Assembly: GCF_963678635.1 (NCBI RefSeq)
Contig: NC_087065.1
Span: 62,522,754 to 62,586,753 of the forward strand
DNA length: 64,000 nucleotides
DNA from: Symsagittifera roscoffensis
Taxonomy: Eukaryota > Xenacoelomorpha > Acoela > Convolutidae
Direction: 5' to 3'
Shown here: positions 1 to 10,992 of the stretch, piece after piece
Numbering within the stretch: the first letter of the stretch is position 1
Layout of the letters: the number at the start of each line of letters is the position of its first letter
Notes under the pieces: model-generated
Told to the model about the DNA's origin: nothing
Seen by the model: only the letters and a program-made list of their open reading frames with translations
Databases searched by the model: none
Made by a program: the position numbers and the translations under genes

Positions 1-350
1 TAGTCGCCACCAGCTGGCGAACTCAGCAGGTGCGCATGTTTGATCTCAAAGGTCGACAGCTCTGGTTCCTTATATGGAAAGACGACTTGCTGCTCCGAGC
101 GCCGAGTGGCATTGCCTTCCTGTCGGCCGACGAAATTTTGCTATGTGACCGGGACAAGCACAGTATCTATTTGCTGGAAACGAAAAGTGGAAAGACGAGT
201 TCGACACTTGAAGAAGAGTTTCAGTTCTGCACAAAACACCCTCGGCTCATAGCTGCCGTGAACGATCCTCATTCAAGCCAGAGTTTTATAGTCGTCACAG
301 ATAACACACCAGATCCCAAGTTCATCAAATTGCAAAACCAATTGAGTTAA
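1..350 (+). CDS. C-terminal exon of an NHL-repeat/beta-propeller protein (partial, 5' end outside window)
   Basis: The frame is open from the window edge to a TAA at 348-350. It gives about 116 residues with no Met needed at its start, so this is the end of a longer protein. The visible pattern is a propeller blade: VRMFDLKGRQLW, then about 20 residues later APSGIAFLSADEILLCDRD and HSIYLLE. The spacing and the P-x-G-I-A ... D-R-D-x-H-x-I signature match the NHL repeat of TRIM-NHL and related scaffold or RNA-binding proteins. No RING or B-box is visible because the upstream part is missing, so the exact family is open. A WD-type propeller is the main alternative. Splice boundaries cannot be placed at the left edge. 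Confidence 0.6.
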   Translation, partial: VATSWRTQQVRMFDLKGRQLWFLIWKDDLLLRAPSGIAFLSADEILLCDRDKHSIYLLETKSGKTSSTLEEEFQFCTKHPRLIAAVNDPHSSQSFIVVTDNTPDPKFIKLQNQLS

Positions 351-1319
351 TTTACATTAAATATCGATCATTTTTAATTCTTTTTCAAACAGCGGAATTA
401 GAAAGTTTCAATTTCTGTTCAGCATAGCTGGTCCTTTAATTTTTTGTTTCCTTCAAATGAACGACGACAATAGTACAACATTCTAACGGATAGATTATGT
501 TCACGTTTTAAAAAAGATTCCTGAGAAGTTAATTTCAGAATAAAGGCAACTGCCCAAACAATTCGATTCATGTGTAGTAAATACACCTCTTTTTCTACCA
601 GTTCTTTTTAACAGATTTTTGTTTTGTCATTTTATCTAAATTATCTTCCAACGCCGAAAAATATCAGATCTTTACTTGAAAAGCCGGACTTCTCTTTCAA
701 AAATTTTTCTTTCATACGATTCAAGTGCTAAAATATAACATTTTTTAAATCAATATGTGAAAAGTCATTTAGTGTTGATTTTAATTATCCTGACAAAACG
801 AACAAAACTGGAATCTTTAGGCGCGTTTCTTCTTTAAAATTGTGGTGCCATTAGACAAAAAAGAAGAGAACTACAGTAACTTGAATTGAGATTAATATTT
901 ATTTACTTTCGAAAGTGTCATCAATTGTGGTAAAAGCAAACACTGCTTCATAGACCTTACAAGACAGTCGGAACACTCAGGGCTTCGCCTTGATACGAGC
1001 AGTCTTGTTTAATAGTCCATAATTGAAGGGAAGGAGAGAAATCAAATTGAAATATTCGATTTTCTGTCTTTCAAAGAAAAAGACAATTTTTTTTTGCAGA
1101 TGGACAGGTTTAAAAGTTTTACCAGCAATGTTTGACTGACATTCATATATCTCAAAAGTTTATTGCTAACAAGTCAGGGTAAAACCCCAAATATTCCGAC
1201 TGCACACTAACTCACATCGAATAGTTTTTGGCAGAACATTTTTGTAGGGCGGCATAATTTGCCACTCATATATAATTTGCATTATGCTATCAATATAATA
1301 AAAAACTTTCACTGAGAGT
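351..1319. other. 3' UTR and intergenic DNA with one copy of a short dispersed motif
   Basis: No coding signal is seen. Positions about 948-1012 carry one copy of a roughly 60-bp dispersed motif, CAGTCGGAACA(T/C)TCAGGGC plus a GGCTTCGCC hairpin and AGCAGTCTTGTTT. It recurs at 7690-7750, 7782-7840, 11191-11262 and 17606-17664, and inverted at 27400-27465, 28043-28110 and 34575-34650. Confidence 0.5.
539..544 (+). terminator. Candidate AATAAA polyadenylation signal
   Basis: This is a canonical hexamer 189 bases after the stop of the NHL-type gene. An ATTAAA lies nearer, at 356-361. In such AT-rich DNA either could be chance. Confidence 0.3.
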
Positions 1320-4300
1320 ATGAATTAGTTCAGAGCATGGTTAGTCTGCAGTTTCCCAAACCTCAAAAAGTCCAAAAATAATTGAAAATAAAAATCCATT
1401 TAAATTTAAACTCAGAAAGTCGATATCTTCAATGGACTAAGACAAGTATTAAAAAACTATAATTGCGATCGCCAAAACTTCAATGATTGAAAATAACATC
1501 TCAAGCTTAGATATTACGCATTTCCTCAAAATCGAAACAAAACATCACTTCCGATTTGTTTTTTGTTATTTTAACCAAAATGATTTATCTACACATACTG
1601 TTTTTTTTCTAATTCTAAGTAGCTGCTCAGCAAAGTGATTTGGCTCATAATTGATTTCAAACTGAACTGAAAGGCAACATTGTCTATTGAAAGCTAATTA
1701 TACCCAATATTTCTCTTCGCATTTAACGAGGTGCGCTGATGAAAAATTAATCCATTTTTTAAAGAATATTTTTATTTTTCAAATTGGAAGATCAGTTGAG
1801 AAAAATTAAATTTGAAATAAGCAGTTTTTTTAACATCCCCATTGACAAAAAAGGTATTAAAAATGTATGGGATCAAAGTTTTTTTGAGACAATTTGGAAA
1901 TCCTTTTCAATTTTTAAAAAAAATCATAAACTTTCTCAAAAACTACTCTAGTGTTTAAAAAAAGTATATTCAATGGAAAGTCTGCTCAGTACCCTGTGTG
2001 CCTGCGTAGTTCCTCGGGCTCTTTTTACCTTACCCATTTTCTACAGCCTTCAAAAAAGTGTGTGGTGGGCGGATTTTCAACCTATTTTTTTGGATTTTGG
2101 ACAATTTCTCAAAAAGTATCCTCCTATGGGATTTTGGGTTCAATGGATAAAACAGGTTGTGAGAAAACACCTGCATAAGCAGCTACGCCTAAATTTTAAG
2201 CACAAAAAGTTATGAACCTGAGAAAAGTCAAAACTCTACTTCTTTAAACCGATTTTTTTTAACGTTTTGACTTTTCCTCGAACAAGACACCTACAAGTCT
2301 GAGATTTTGGGCTCAATGGATAGAACGGATTCTGAAAAGCCCACAACATAATAGATTTTATAAAGCGGTAGAATTTAGCACTCATGTTTAAATCACGTTA
2401 CGCTTTCAATTTCAAAAAAAATCTTCACAGAGTGTATAAATTAAATCAGAGCTTTCCCAGTTTCCATTTTCTCAAACCCCAAAAAATCAAAAAAGTTGAA
2501 GAAGAAAATTCGTTAACTTTAAACTCAGAGAGTCGAAATCTTCAATGGACTAGAACATTTGTTAAAAAATATAATTGCGATAGCAAAATTTTATTGATTG
2601 AAAACAACCTCGGGCAACCTCTCAAAATTAAATATTACGCATATTCTCGAAATCGAATTAAAATATCTTTTCCTATTTGTTTTTTGTTATTCTAGCCAAA
2701 ACAAATTATCGATTTTTTCATTTTAGTATGTAACATTCGCCCAGACATTACACAGTGACGGAGTGTAGAAAAAGTACCTAATGACGACTGGCTGAAGTCA
2801 GTTACCTTAATTTTACTAGTTTTTGACCGTCTTGACCTAGCCAGTTGTTTTACTGGTCCGTTAGGAGCTAAGTATTTCGTTACCATTTTTAGGCCATCAG
2901 CCAAACGACTTTTGATCAGCTTTCCTTTAGATGCAGATATATCCATATAGCTGGGTCTCAGATCCCCAGACAAGGTGATTACTATTAAAAACACGGCTAG
3001 AAAACCACAATTATGTATGTTTTCAGTGACAGTTATGTACTAAATCGACAAGAGATGGATTGTAACTGCTTATGCTCTGAAATACTAAATCGATATTGGA
3101 GTTTAATATGTTTGATATGTTAATTAAATATGTTCAGGGCATTACAGCAGCTCAAATATATCGTTAATGTCTCTAATAGTCTCTGGGCACCGGGCATCTG
3201 ATTCTTCACTCTCCCGGAGATAAGGTCATTATCTCTCGAATTTTGTGGCAGGAGAGTGTTCAGATCTGTCCCGAATGCCCCACTGAACCTTCCATCTATA
3301 CGATTTTTTTTTTCAATAAGCGCCTTATCGTGTCTTGTTCTCACGATTGGAGGCTTCGTTTCCAGCAAATTTCCGTTTTGCAAATTGGCTGTGTTCCGGT
3401 TTTTGTGATTGTCCGTCTACTTTTGCTCAAAAAGGCCGTTTTTCTTATCTCATAGAAATGTTCTAAACCAAATCGAAATTTTGAAAATTCAAAAAACTAG
3501 AAGATTCTGAGCCTCCTTTTCACTGTAACTTCTATGATAACGCCTTTAACGTTGTTTCGTGCGTGCGTCGGAAAGTCAGACTGTACCAACCCGGGTAATG
3601 GAACAGTAAAACTACGTAGATCTTGGAGCAGAAAGATTTGGCTCATAAGTAATTTCAAATTGAACTGATAGGCAAAAAACTCTAGAAGAGATAACTCTAT
3701 ACATAACATCTCTTTGAACTTAACAAAGAGCGCAGTTGGAAAATTAATTATTTTTTGTAGAATGATTTCTTTCTTCAAATTTGTACTAGTTAAGATTAAA
3801 TAGGAAGTTTTTTTGAATTCTTGATTGATAAAAACAAGTATTACGAAAATGTATGAAATAAACTTTTTTTTGAGACGCTTTGCAAATTTTTTTTCACTTT
3901 TTGAAGAAAATTTAATTTTTCTCATTTATCATTTTTTAAGAAAAAGTGGCACCAATAAAAAATCTGCTCACTGCCTTGTGTTCCTGCGTAATTCCTAAGT
4001 TTTTTAAACTTACCTACTCTTCTACAGCCTTCGGGCACCTCTATTTCTTATTTCTATTCTTACTTCTGTTTTTGGATTTTGGACAATTTCTCAAAAAATA
4101 TCCTAATATGGGATTTTGGTTTCAATGGATAAAACAGGTTCTGAGATGTTTCTTTGCTTAAGCGGTTACGCCGAAGATTTTACGCACAAAAAGTTATGAC
4201 CCTCTAAAAGGTCACAATTTCTTTTTTTGACCGTTTTTGTTTTGATTTTTTTAAATTTTTTCGCAGAGGGTATAAATTAAATCAGAGCATTCCCAGATTG

Positions 4301-5240
4301 CATTTTCTCAAACCACAAAAAATCAAAAAAGTTGAAGGTGAAAATTCATTAAGTTTAAATTTAGAGAGTCGAAATCTTCAGTGGACCTAAACATTTGTTA
4401 AGAAAATAATTGCGATCGCAAAACTTTAGTGATTGAAAACAATATCTCAAAAAATTAAATATTTTGCTTTTTCTCAAGATCGATTTGTTTTTTGTTTTTC
4501 TAGCCAAAAACTTTCATCGAAGATTTTTTGTTTTTGTATTACTATTTAGGACCTGAGCGAAATGATTTGGCTCATAAAATTATTCAAACTGAGCTGAAAG
4601 GCAAAAAACTCCAAAGAGAGATAACTATACATAATATCTCTTTGCACTTAACAAGGTGCTCTGTTGGAAAATTAATCATTTTTTGCAGAATAATTCCATT
4701 CTTCAAATATAAAATTCAGTTAAAATTAAGTGGGATTCTATAAAAAAGAAATTTTAATAAGGAAATTTTTTTAAAATTCCTGATTGATAAAAACAAGTAT
4801 TACGAAAATGTATGAAATCATTTTTTTTGAGACGCTTTGCGAATTTTTTTTCACTTTTTGAATAAAATTAGTTTTTCTCATTATCGTTTTTTTTTGGATA
4901 AGGTGGCACCAATGAAAAATTTGCTCACTACCTTGTGTGCTTGCGTGAATTTCCAGGCTTGTTTTACCTTACCCCATTTTCTACAGCCTTCGAAAAAGTT
5001 TGTGGAGGGGAGACTCTTACCTCTATTTTTGGATTTTGGAACTTTTCTCAAAGACCATTCTCCTATAAAGTTTTGGGTTGAACAGATAGTACAGGTTGCC
5101 CGAAGTTCCCCTGCCTAAACGGTTACGCCCAAAATTTTATACACAATCTGTTATGACCCTCAGAAAGTCCAAACTTTCAATTTTTTCGACCTTTTTTTGA
5201 AATTTTTTGACTTTTCTCAAAAAATACTTTTTTAAGTTCA
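1320..5240. repeat. Tandem array of about 1 kb units (three units, the second interrupted)
   Basis: Each unit has three modules in order. Module A begins near AGAGCATTCCCAG and ends TTTGTTTTTTGTTATT. Module B begins GATTTGGCTCATAA. Module C contains TCTGCTCACTGCC, GGATTTTGGACAATTTCTC and AAAAAGTTATGACC. Unit 1 is about 1320-2380 and unit 3 about 4262-5240. Unit 2 is split into 2430-2730 and 3625-4260. Module C spacing between units 2 and 3 is about 958 bp; between units 1 and 2 it is about 1976 bp because of the insertion. Module C read on the minus strand is the ~170-bp satellite seen at 20.8-21.3, 52.7-53.6 and 63.0-63.9 kb. The short reading frames in it are not conserved between units, so I do not call genes. 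Confidence 0.7.
2735..3625. other. Insertion of about 0.9 kb inside array unit 2, with unidentified reading frames on the minus strand
   Basis: The array resumes exactly where it stopped, so this block is a later insertion. It holds two minus-strand frames: 3120-3383, 87 residues containing RFSGAFGTDLNTLLPQNSRD, and 2692-2994, 100 residues containing SRLADGLKMVTKYLAPNGPV and a basic RSRRSKTSKIK stretch. A third coding-like segment on the same strand ends at 3497 with NNVKGVIIEVTVKRRLRIF. Composition is less AT-rich than the surrounding array. I do not recognise the product; a decayed transposon or retrocopied gene is possible. No terminal repeats were found. Confidence 0.35.
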
Positions 5241-5439
5241 TTACGAGGCCAAACTGTGCATTTGGTGCATTATAAGCGGATTCCGCAACAAAGACGCTCC
5301 CCTTGTTGTTCTTTTGTTCTTCCATTTTCTTTGATCGCTCCGACAAAATTTTACCATGTTTAAAGAATTGTCTATGGAATCCAGGAACATACAGACACAA
5401 AATTGTGCGCTTATCCAGTGCACAGTTTGGCCTCGTAAT
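5240..5439 (-). mobile_element. MITE, 200 bp, with ~20-bp terminal inverted repeats (copy 1)
   Basis: The ends are inverted copies, ATTACGAGGCCAAACTGTGC and its complement at 5420-5439. A TA or ATTA/TAAT flank is compatible with a TA target duplication. A second copy lies at 20632-20829 in the opposite orientation, with shared internal sequence including TTGTGTCTGTA and CCTGGATTCCA. It has no transposase and no conserved frame. It sits inside a satellite unit. Confidence 0.8.
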
Positions 5440-5769
5440 TTCTGGATTTTATGATTCAATTGGTAGAACGGGTTTTCCCAATCGTGATTTTGGTGAAAAA
5501 TATATTCAATTTTTTTGCTTAAAAGTTGAAGCGTCCAAACATCGCCTACTGAGTTTCTACTGAATACCAAACAAAAAAAGACAAAAGACAAAATTTTTTA
5601 ATGCGATCAAACAACTCCTACGAATAAATCGCGAAATCACTTTGGCATTTGAGCATTGGGGTGTTTGGGAAATATGAAAAAATACAAGACAAAAAATGAT
5701 TCGGAGTAATTCAAAAGCATTCAAAATACTTATGCTTACACCAAGATGCGAGCAGGCTTCCGATTTTTG

Positions 5770-6340
5770 AAAAAAGTGACGTTATGTTTTTGCTCAAAGT
5801 GGCTAACTGTTTTCTCCGAATTCGAATTTTTTAACTAGCCATTTATGGTAAAAAATCTTATACCCAAGAATCTGATATCCTGAGCTCAATTTTGATCACG
5901 TTTTCTATCTACAATTTTTTTGTACTATATTGGGGAGTTTATAAATAGCCATTTTGGGTCAATTAGAACGCAATTTAATAGGCTCTATAATGCATAATCC
6001 CAAAATAATCCGGCTTCTAAATCACGTTAAGTTGATTTGAAGCAAAAATTTTATCACAATTATTTCGGCTTAAGGAGAAAGAAAAAAGATTTTCGCTTGG
6101 GGTAGAGTTCTCTTTTTCAGTCATTTTTTTAAATTCTGAAAGAATTATGGCGCGGAAACCAAATAAAACAAAAACAAGATTACCTGTGATCGTTTTCCGC
6201 ATTTTTTCGGGGTTTTCAATAATGCTAACTTAGCCAATTTGGGATGGTTAATGCGCAATATATTGCATTCTAATAACACGCAACGCGGCAAATGAAATCG
6301 TTCGAATTGAATGCAGGCATATGATATAGGGCAGTTCTTA
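5770..6340 (+). repeat. Dispersed family R1, two degenerate copies
   Basis: It shares an ordered set of landmarks with R1 copies elsewhere: TTTTTTAACTAGCCATTT, CCTGAGCTCAAT, TGATCA, a segment like GCCAATTTGGGATGGTTAAT, GCGCAATATATTGC, and a CGGCAAAT...TTCGAATTGAATG block. It has no coding potential. Boundaries are approximate. Confidence 0.5.
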
Positions 6341-6939
6341 GTTAATTTTTAGCGCAGTTTATCGATGTGTACTGTACATGCCGTGACACTGATTCTCAAA
6401 AAATATATATTGAACACAATTCTATGAATTTCACAGGGAAAATTCAGGGCTTTAGCTTGGATACGAGCAATTTTGTTGTTCCAACATTCGAAGAAAATGC
6501 CAGAACATTTGAGCTGAGGGAGGTTTCTCCTCTCCAGACGAATTTGGATTTTTACTAGCTTTTTTACTAATTTTTTTCTAGTAAATAACCTGTTTTGTTA
6601 TGTCTCATATACAAATTTGTATACATAGTTTTCTGGTGGTCTTTTTTAGAAAAAATTATGGAGATTTGGGTATTGCCAATTCTGTAAACTTGGGATAAGA
6701 TGATTATTGCGCGATATATTTCCTGCATTTAACACGTTGATGGAGATTTGATTCGTTATACAAATTGTGTAACTTGAATTGAGTTAGGCTGTTTGCTCTT
6801 TGCAATAACTTTCTCTGTGCAAAAAATTCCTTTGTGCCTTAAATAGGTTGTGGATGAAGTCTTAAAAAATTGAAAAACAAAGAATTTTAAAAAAACCTGG
6901 GAAAAAATAGAAAATTTAGAATGCGAAGAAAGTGACGAA

Positions 6940-7265
6940 ATATCTGTGCTCCAGGTGGTTTTCTTTTCGCTTGACCAAAGCCAACCATTCAACTAGCCGT
7001 TTTTCAAAATTTTTTTACCCTTGAATGGTATTGTTGTCCTGAGCTGAAAATCTAAGGCCGTGACCTTGTTCGTAAAGTTAAGAGGGCTTAAACCCTGCCG
7101 ATTTGTGACAATTAACGCGCGAGCTGTTTCGTGCTATCAACGCGTAAGCGGCAATTTAAACCGGCCAAAAAATTGTCCCAAACTGAAAGGAAGCATGCCG
7201 ATTAATCTGATTAGTACGCTACTATACGCTAAACATGTCACCTTGAACTCTAAGTAGCGTGTGGT
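6940..7265 (+). repeat. Dispersed family R1 copy
   Basis: Landmarks in order are CAGGTGGTTTTC, AACTAGCCGTTTTTC, TATTGTTGTCCTGAGCTG, TTAACGCGCGAGC, CAACGCGTAAGCGGCAA and AGTAGCGTGTGGTGAATGA. They match the R1 copy immediately downstream and, inverted, the copies near 29.8 and 34.8 kb. Confidence 0.55.
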
Positions 7266-7299
7266 GAATGACTTTTTGTTCTGACTTTTGTAACGAAAG

Positions 7300-7840
7300 T
7301 AACTGAAAATTTGTGCTCGGGGTGGGTTTTTTCTTCAGACAAATTTAGATTTTTGACCAAAATTTTTTGTATCATTTAAAAGGTATTGATGTCTTAAGCC
7401 TAAACTGTGATCATTTTTCAGAAAGTTGTCGGGGCTTAAAGATTGCCATTTTGGCCAAATTTCTTAAGCTATTAACTCGTAAATTGAGATTTAATCCGCC
7501 TTAGAAATCTTTCCAAATTGGTTGAAGGAAGCTTTTTTTGCCATAACTGATTAGTTATGAGGAGTGTAATTTATCAGTTTGTTCTTTATATGGCGTGTGG
7601 GGGATGATTTTCACTAAAAAATTAAAATTTGTATTAAAAAAAATATTTTTTTTTGGTTACATTTAATTTTTCATGTTTTTACTGCTCCATGGACCTTAAA
7701 AGGAAATCGGAACATTCAGGGCCTCGCCCTGATACAAACAGTCTGGTTTATTTTCTATTTCTTTTAATTTGAACGCTACTTCATAGACATTGAAGAGCAG
7801 TCGGAACATTCAGTACGTCGCCTCGATACGAGCGTTTTGT
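7300..7840 (+). repeat. Dispersed family R1, most complete copy, with the 3' hairpin motif twice
   Basis: It runs from GCTCGGGGTGGGTTTTTTC through AAAGATTGCCATTTTGGCC and TATGGCGTGTGGGGGATGA. It ends in CTGCTCCATGGACCTTAAAAG plus the CAGGGCCTCGCCCTG hairpin at about 7720. A second copy of the terminal motif lies at 7782-7840. The complement of this arrangement is seen at 28043-30115, so the motif is the 3' end of the R1 element. Confidence 0.55.
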
Positions 7841-8148
7841 TTTGTTATGTAATCATAAGAGTAAAAACCAAGCACTCTTGTGTCAAGGGTCAAGGCTACC
7901 ATTTTCCGATTCAATCTTGATGCTAATACTAATAAAAAAACATGAGTAACAATATTTTTTTTCTCGAGCAAACGCAGACATTTAACAATTAATGGAAGGA
8001 GCTGCCGATAATTAGGATCTTTTTAAAGGAAAGTATTTCTAATCAAATAATAGTTTCTATAATAATATAGTTTGTAAATGAAATTATTTTCGTGCATTTT
8101 GAATAATAGTTAGAAAAAATGTATCCAATCGTGTCATGTAATTTGTTT

Positions 8149-9144
8149 CTATTCGCCGTTTTGTTTTTGGAATAAACGTTTGAAGTCGTTTCTGAACTTC
8201 TTCCCAAAAATTAGATACAAATAAAAGTTGGCCGCGTTTATCATCGATGTCAAAACAGAATTGATTCGGTCAAGAAGAGTGTACTTTGCTTCGTCTCCGG
8301 CCGTCTTCGGTTCCGATCCATGATTGACCCGTATTATTGCAGAGGAGGTGACCATTATAACACCGAACAGAAAGCATACAACAATCATTTGCCTGGTGAT
8401 CTCGGCATCAAGGCGTGCTCTTGGCGAGTTTCTCTGCTTGCTAGTGCCGCTCTGGTCGGAGCGTTTTCTTTGGTCCAATCGTATTTTGATCAGTGTAACG
8501 AGCGCGCATATTACTACAGTCGCAGTTGGCAAACCAGCCCCGAACAAGATAATGATTGGCGTTCGGAGCTCGAAGTATAAATAGCGACTGAGGATGTCAA
8601 ACTTGACCGCATGGCACATACCACTGTACTCATTGTCAACACCCAGCACAAAAAGATCGGGCACAGTGAGAGCTGCGTTTAAAATATACACAGTCAATGT
8701 CGCGACTACACAAACTTTCGGCTTTCCCCAGACGCGATACCTATACGGAAATATCACCGCAAAGCATTTGTCAACACTGAATAGCGCAGTGATCCAAAAT
8801 GACGCAATTGTTGTCAGGCGGTTCATAAAGGTACAAATGGCGCAAAGTGAGCTGTTTACTAAGTCCAGTGACAGTCCCAAAAGCGGCAGAAGTTCGTCCA
8901 CAAATCCATCATAAAATCCACTCAGGAAGTCTGCAAGAGCCAAACTGAACATGAACGCAGCTCCTGATGAAATATTGCTCCACTTTGAGATTATGACCAT
9001 GATGAAGATATTTCCCGCGCAGCCCATCGAGGAGAGAATGACATTTGAAACCGCCAGTGAAAATATCGCTGTGGTTGTTTTGGGGTAGATCAACTCCCAC
9101 GACAAACCCTCATCAGGTGTTGCAGTGTTGTCCGCATCTGGTGT
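8149..9144 (-). CDS. Terminal exon of a divergent class A (rhodopsin-like) GPCR
   Basis: The exon encodes 331 residues with seven hydrophobic segments; the stop is at 8149-8151. Class A landmarks (numbered from the exon start) are GN at 44-45 (N1.50), SLALAD ending D72 (D2.50), C101 (C3.25) paired with an extracellular-loop Cys in GMCHAV, and a helix-8 segment FGKKFRNDFKRLF. Departures from the family are also clear. DRY is DKC at 125-127. Helix 6 lacks CWxP. Helix 7 has NAANFYLYL in place of NPxxY, as in some invertebrate peptide receptors. No ATG precedes helix 1. The frame opens directly after TTTTAG at 9145-9150, a plausible 3' splice site, so an upstream exon supplies the start. The GPCR identity is secure; the ligand, perhaps a peptide, is inference. 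Confidence 0.85.
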   Translation of the reverse strand, partial: TPDADNTATPDEGLSWELIYPKTTTAIFSLAVSNVILSSMGCAGNIFIMVIISKWSNISSGAAFMFSLALADFLSGFYDGFVDELLPLLGLSLDLVNSSLCAICTFMNRLTTIASFWITALFSVDKCFAVIFPYRYRVWGKPKVCVVATLTVYILNAALTVPDLFVLGVDNEYSGMCHAVKFDILSRYLYFELRTPIIILFGAGLPTATVVICALVTLIKIRLDQRKRSDQSGTSKQRNSPRARLDAEITRQMIVVCFLFGVIMVTSSAIIRVNHGSEPKTAGDEAKYTLLDRINSVLTSMINAANFYLYLIFGKKFRNDFKRLFQKQNGE

Positions 9145-9147
9145 CTA

Positions 9148-10480
9148 AAACGGATTAAGCTCAATTTTCAACGGTTTTAACTCATTTTGAGTTTTATTTC
9201 GAGCTATTTTTGGCTATAATTTAGAACATTATAGATGTTATGATAGAAAAACAACTTATAATAGATTTTGAAATAGCAAAAAATGGAGCCGTGAAAAACT
9301 AGTTTTTGAAACAACTTCATGTAGCGCTTTCCTTCGTAATAGAAAATTTTTTAAAATATCAGAAATTTTTGTTTTTTGATATTTTTATTTTCATTTTTCG
9401 AAGAAATTTATAGTCAAAGATGACTAGTTTATAGTAGGGTTGTACGCTTTTCTTTTCATTCCTATAATCACATCATGCATAAAATCGAAGCAAGATTTGT
9501 TTCGGCCATTTCTCGTTAATGTGGTCGAAATTTTCTGTGCTGCTTGCAGAGCAACCGTATATTATTGTTCTCTAATAGTGTTGCTATCTTACGTTAAGTT
9601 TTTTTCAGGCTATTGATTTTCTGTGTTGAAGTTTTATGTAAAGTTGTTAAAAGTTTAAAGTTGTAAGTTTAAAGTTAAAGTTTTTAAGTTTAAGTTTTAA
9701 GTTGAAAGTTGTATGTATCATTTTGATAGCTGTCATAATAATTGTCATAAAACCATACATAAAACCATATTGCCTTAAGCTGAAAGTCAAATTGATGCTT
9801 CGCTTATATTTTGCTCCAAACATTTTTTGGTTATTGAATGAAAAGTTCGACTATTTCTCAAGTATTTGACTCCCATCTGCCAAATGGCAATTATTTTTAA
9901 AGATAGCTGACTGCGCCTTTTTTTCTTGACCAACGTGTGAACCAAAATGGTTATGAACCATTTTTAAATTTATTATAAGAATGGCCTCGGCTATAATCGA
10001 TGATCTAATTAAATTGGTTTAAAGTGATCTCAACAATCATGCTGAAACAAACAATTCCAGTTTCGAGTTTCGAGGAAGGCTAAGGCCTAACAGCTCAAAC
10101 CATGGATAATTTTCAGCCAACTTGATGATATATTCATTGCCCTTATTGGAATGAGATATTTTGATTCCTTTTCCCTCAATTTTTAGATACGTTAAAGGAC
10201 AAAATTGACAAAATTTGGACAAAATTCGGCCAATGTGGACATTCTTTCCAACATCCCCCCCCCCTTCATCGACCAAATTCAAAGTTCAAATCGATCAAAA
10301 TTCGCCACAGTTCACATCTACCAAGCCAACTTTCTCCATCCAAACCAAATAAATGACAAATTTAGCAACTTATTGGACAACATTGAAAAAAGTTCCGATG
10401 ACAACCGAGCATTTTTTATTCAAAGTTTTAACGGGTTGATAACAATCCAAGTTGCTGTTCCGACTTTCTAATAAGTTAAG
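9148..10480. other. Non-coding AT-rich DNA upstream of the GPCR exon
   Basis: I see no convincing exon. It should contain the intron and, further right, the first exon of the minus-strand GPCR, but I could not place that exon. It also contains a simple repeat (separate entry). Confidence 0.4.
9648..9714. repeat. Simple repeat of AAGTTTA / AAAGTTG type
   Basis: About 65 bases of imperfect 6-8-bp repeats (AGTTTAAAGTTGTAAGTTTA and so on). Slippage origin is likely. Confidence 0.7.
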
Positions 10481-10800
10481 GAATATTTGTGCTCGGGATG
10501 GTTTTTCTCCAGACAAGTTTCGACTTTTTATTTAGCATTTTTTTCCCTGAGCTCAAAATACAAGAGTTAATTCTTCTGTGATCATTTCTTGTAAAGTTAT
10601 GGGTTAAAGATTGCCAATTGAGCCATTTAGGGACATTTGACACGTAATTTTTTTCGCGCTATAATTTTTTGTCGCGTCAAATATTTGATAGTACAAAAAC
10701 CAGCCAAAATTTTGCGTCATATAAATGAAATTCGCATAAATTTTCTAACTGTTACATAATTGTTACATAACTATTGCATAGCCATTTCCTATTTTTAACT
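10480..10800 (+). repeat. Dispersed family R1, 5' half
   Basis: It contains GTGCTCGGGATGGTTTTTCT, CCAGACAAGTTTCGACTTTT, CCCTGAGCTCAAAAT, TGATCATTTCTTGTAAAGTT and AAAGATTGCCAATT in the R1 order. It is truncated before the 3' hairpin motif. Confidence 0.55.
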
Positions 10801-10924
10801 AGATTAATCTTCGGTTGGCTTATGTACCACCAAATATTTACTCAGCTTCATTTATTGTTTCATGTTTCTGAGATCCAATTTTTATGCTCGAGTGGTTTTT
10901 TAATGAGACCAAATTTACAAAACT

Positions 10925-10992
10925 CTGGTCACTCAGGGGATCAATCTCTTGATCTGCATGGGTCCATCCAGGTGCACAAGCCACTATAGTAA
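10925..10992 (-). repeat. tRNA-related SINE head
   Basis: Read on the minus strand it begins TATAGTGGCTTGTGCACCTGG (A-box-like) and continues to GATTGATCCCCTGAGTG (B-box position). The same arrangement occurs at 14398-14515 and 17285-17352. It is too degenerate to be a functional tRNA. Confidence 0.45.

Noticed and set aside
1951-2215. Reading frames of 75-80 codons in the tandem array
   Set aside because: The same DNA in the other two units has different frames and stops; they reflect the repeat rather than a gene.
5137-5591. Reading frames with GTYRHKIVRLSS-like peptides at 5.3 kb and 20.7 kb
   Set aside because: Both lie in the 200-bp MITE; the shared peptide only reflects repeat identity.
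8320-8914. Plus-strand frames opposite the GPCR
   Set aside because: Antisense shadows of a well-supported seven-helix protein.
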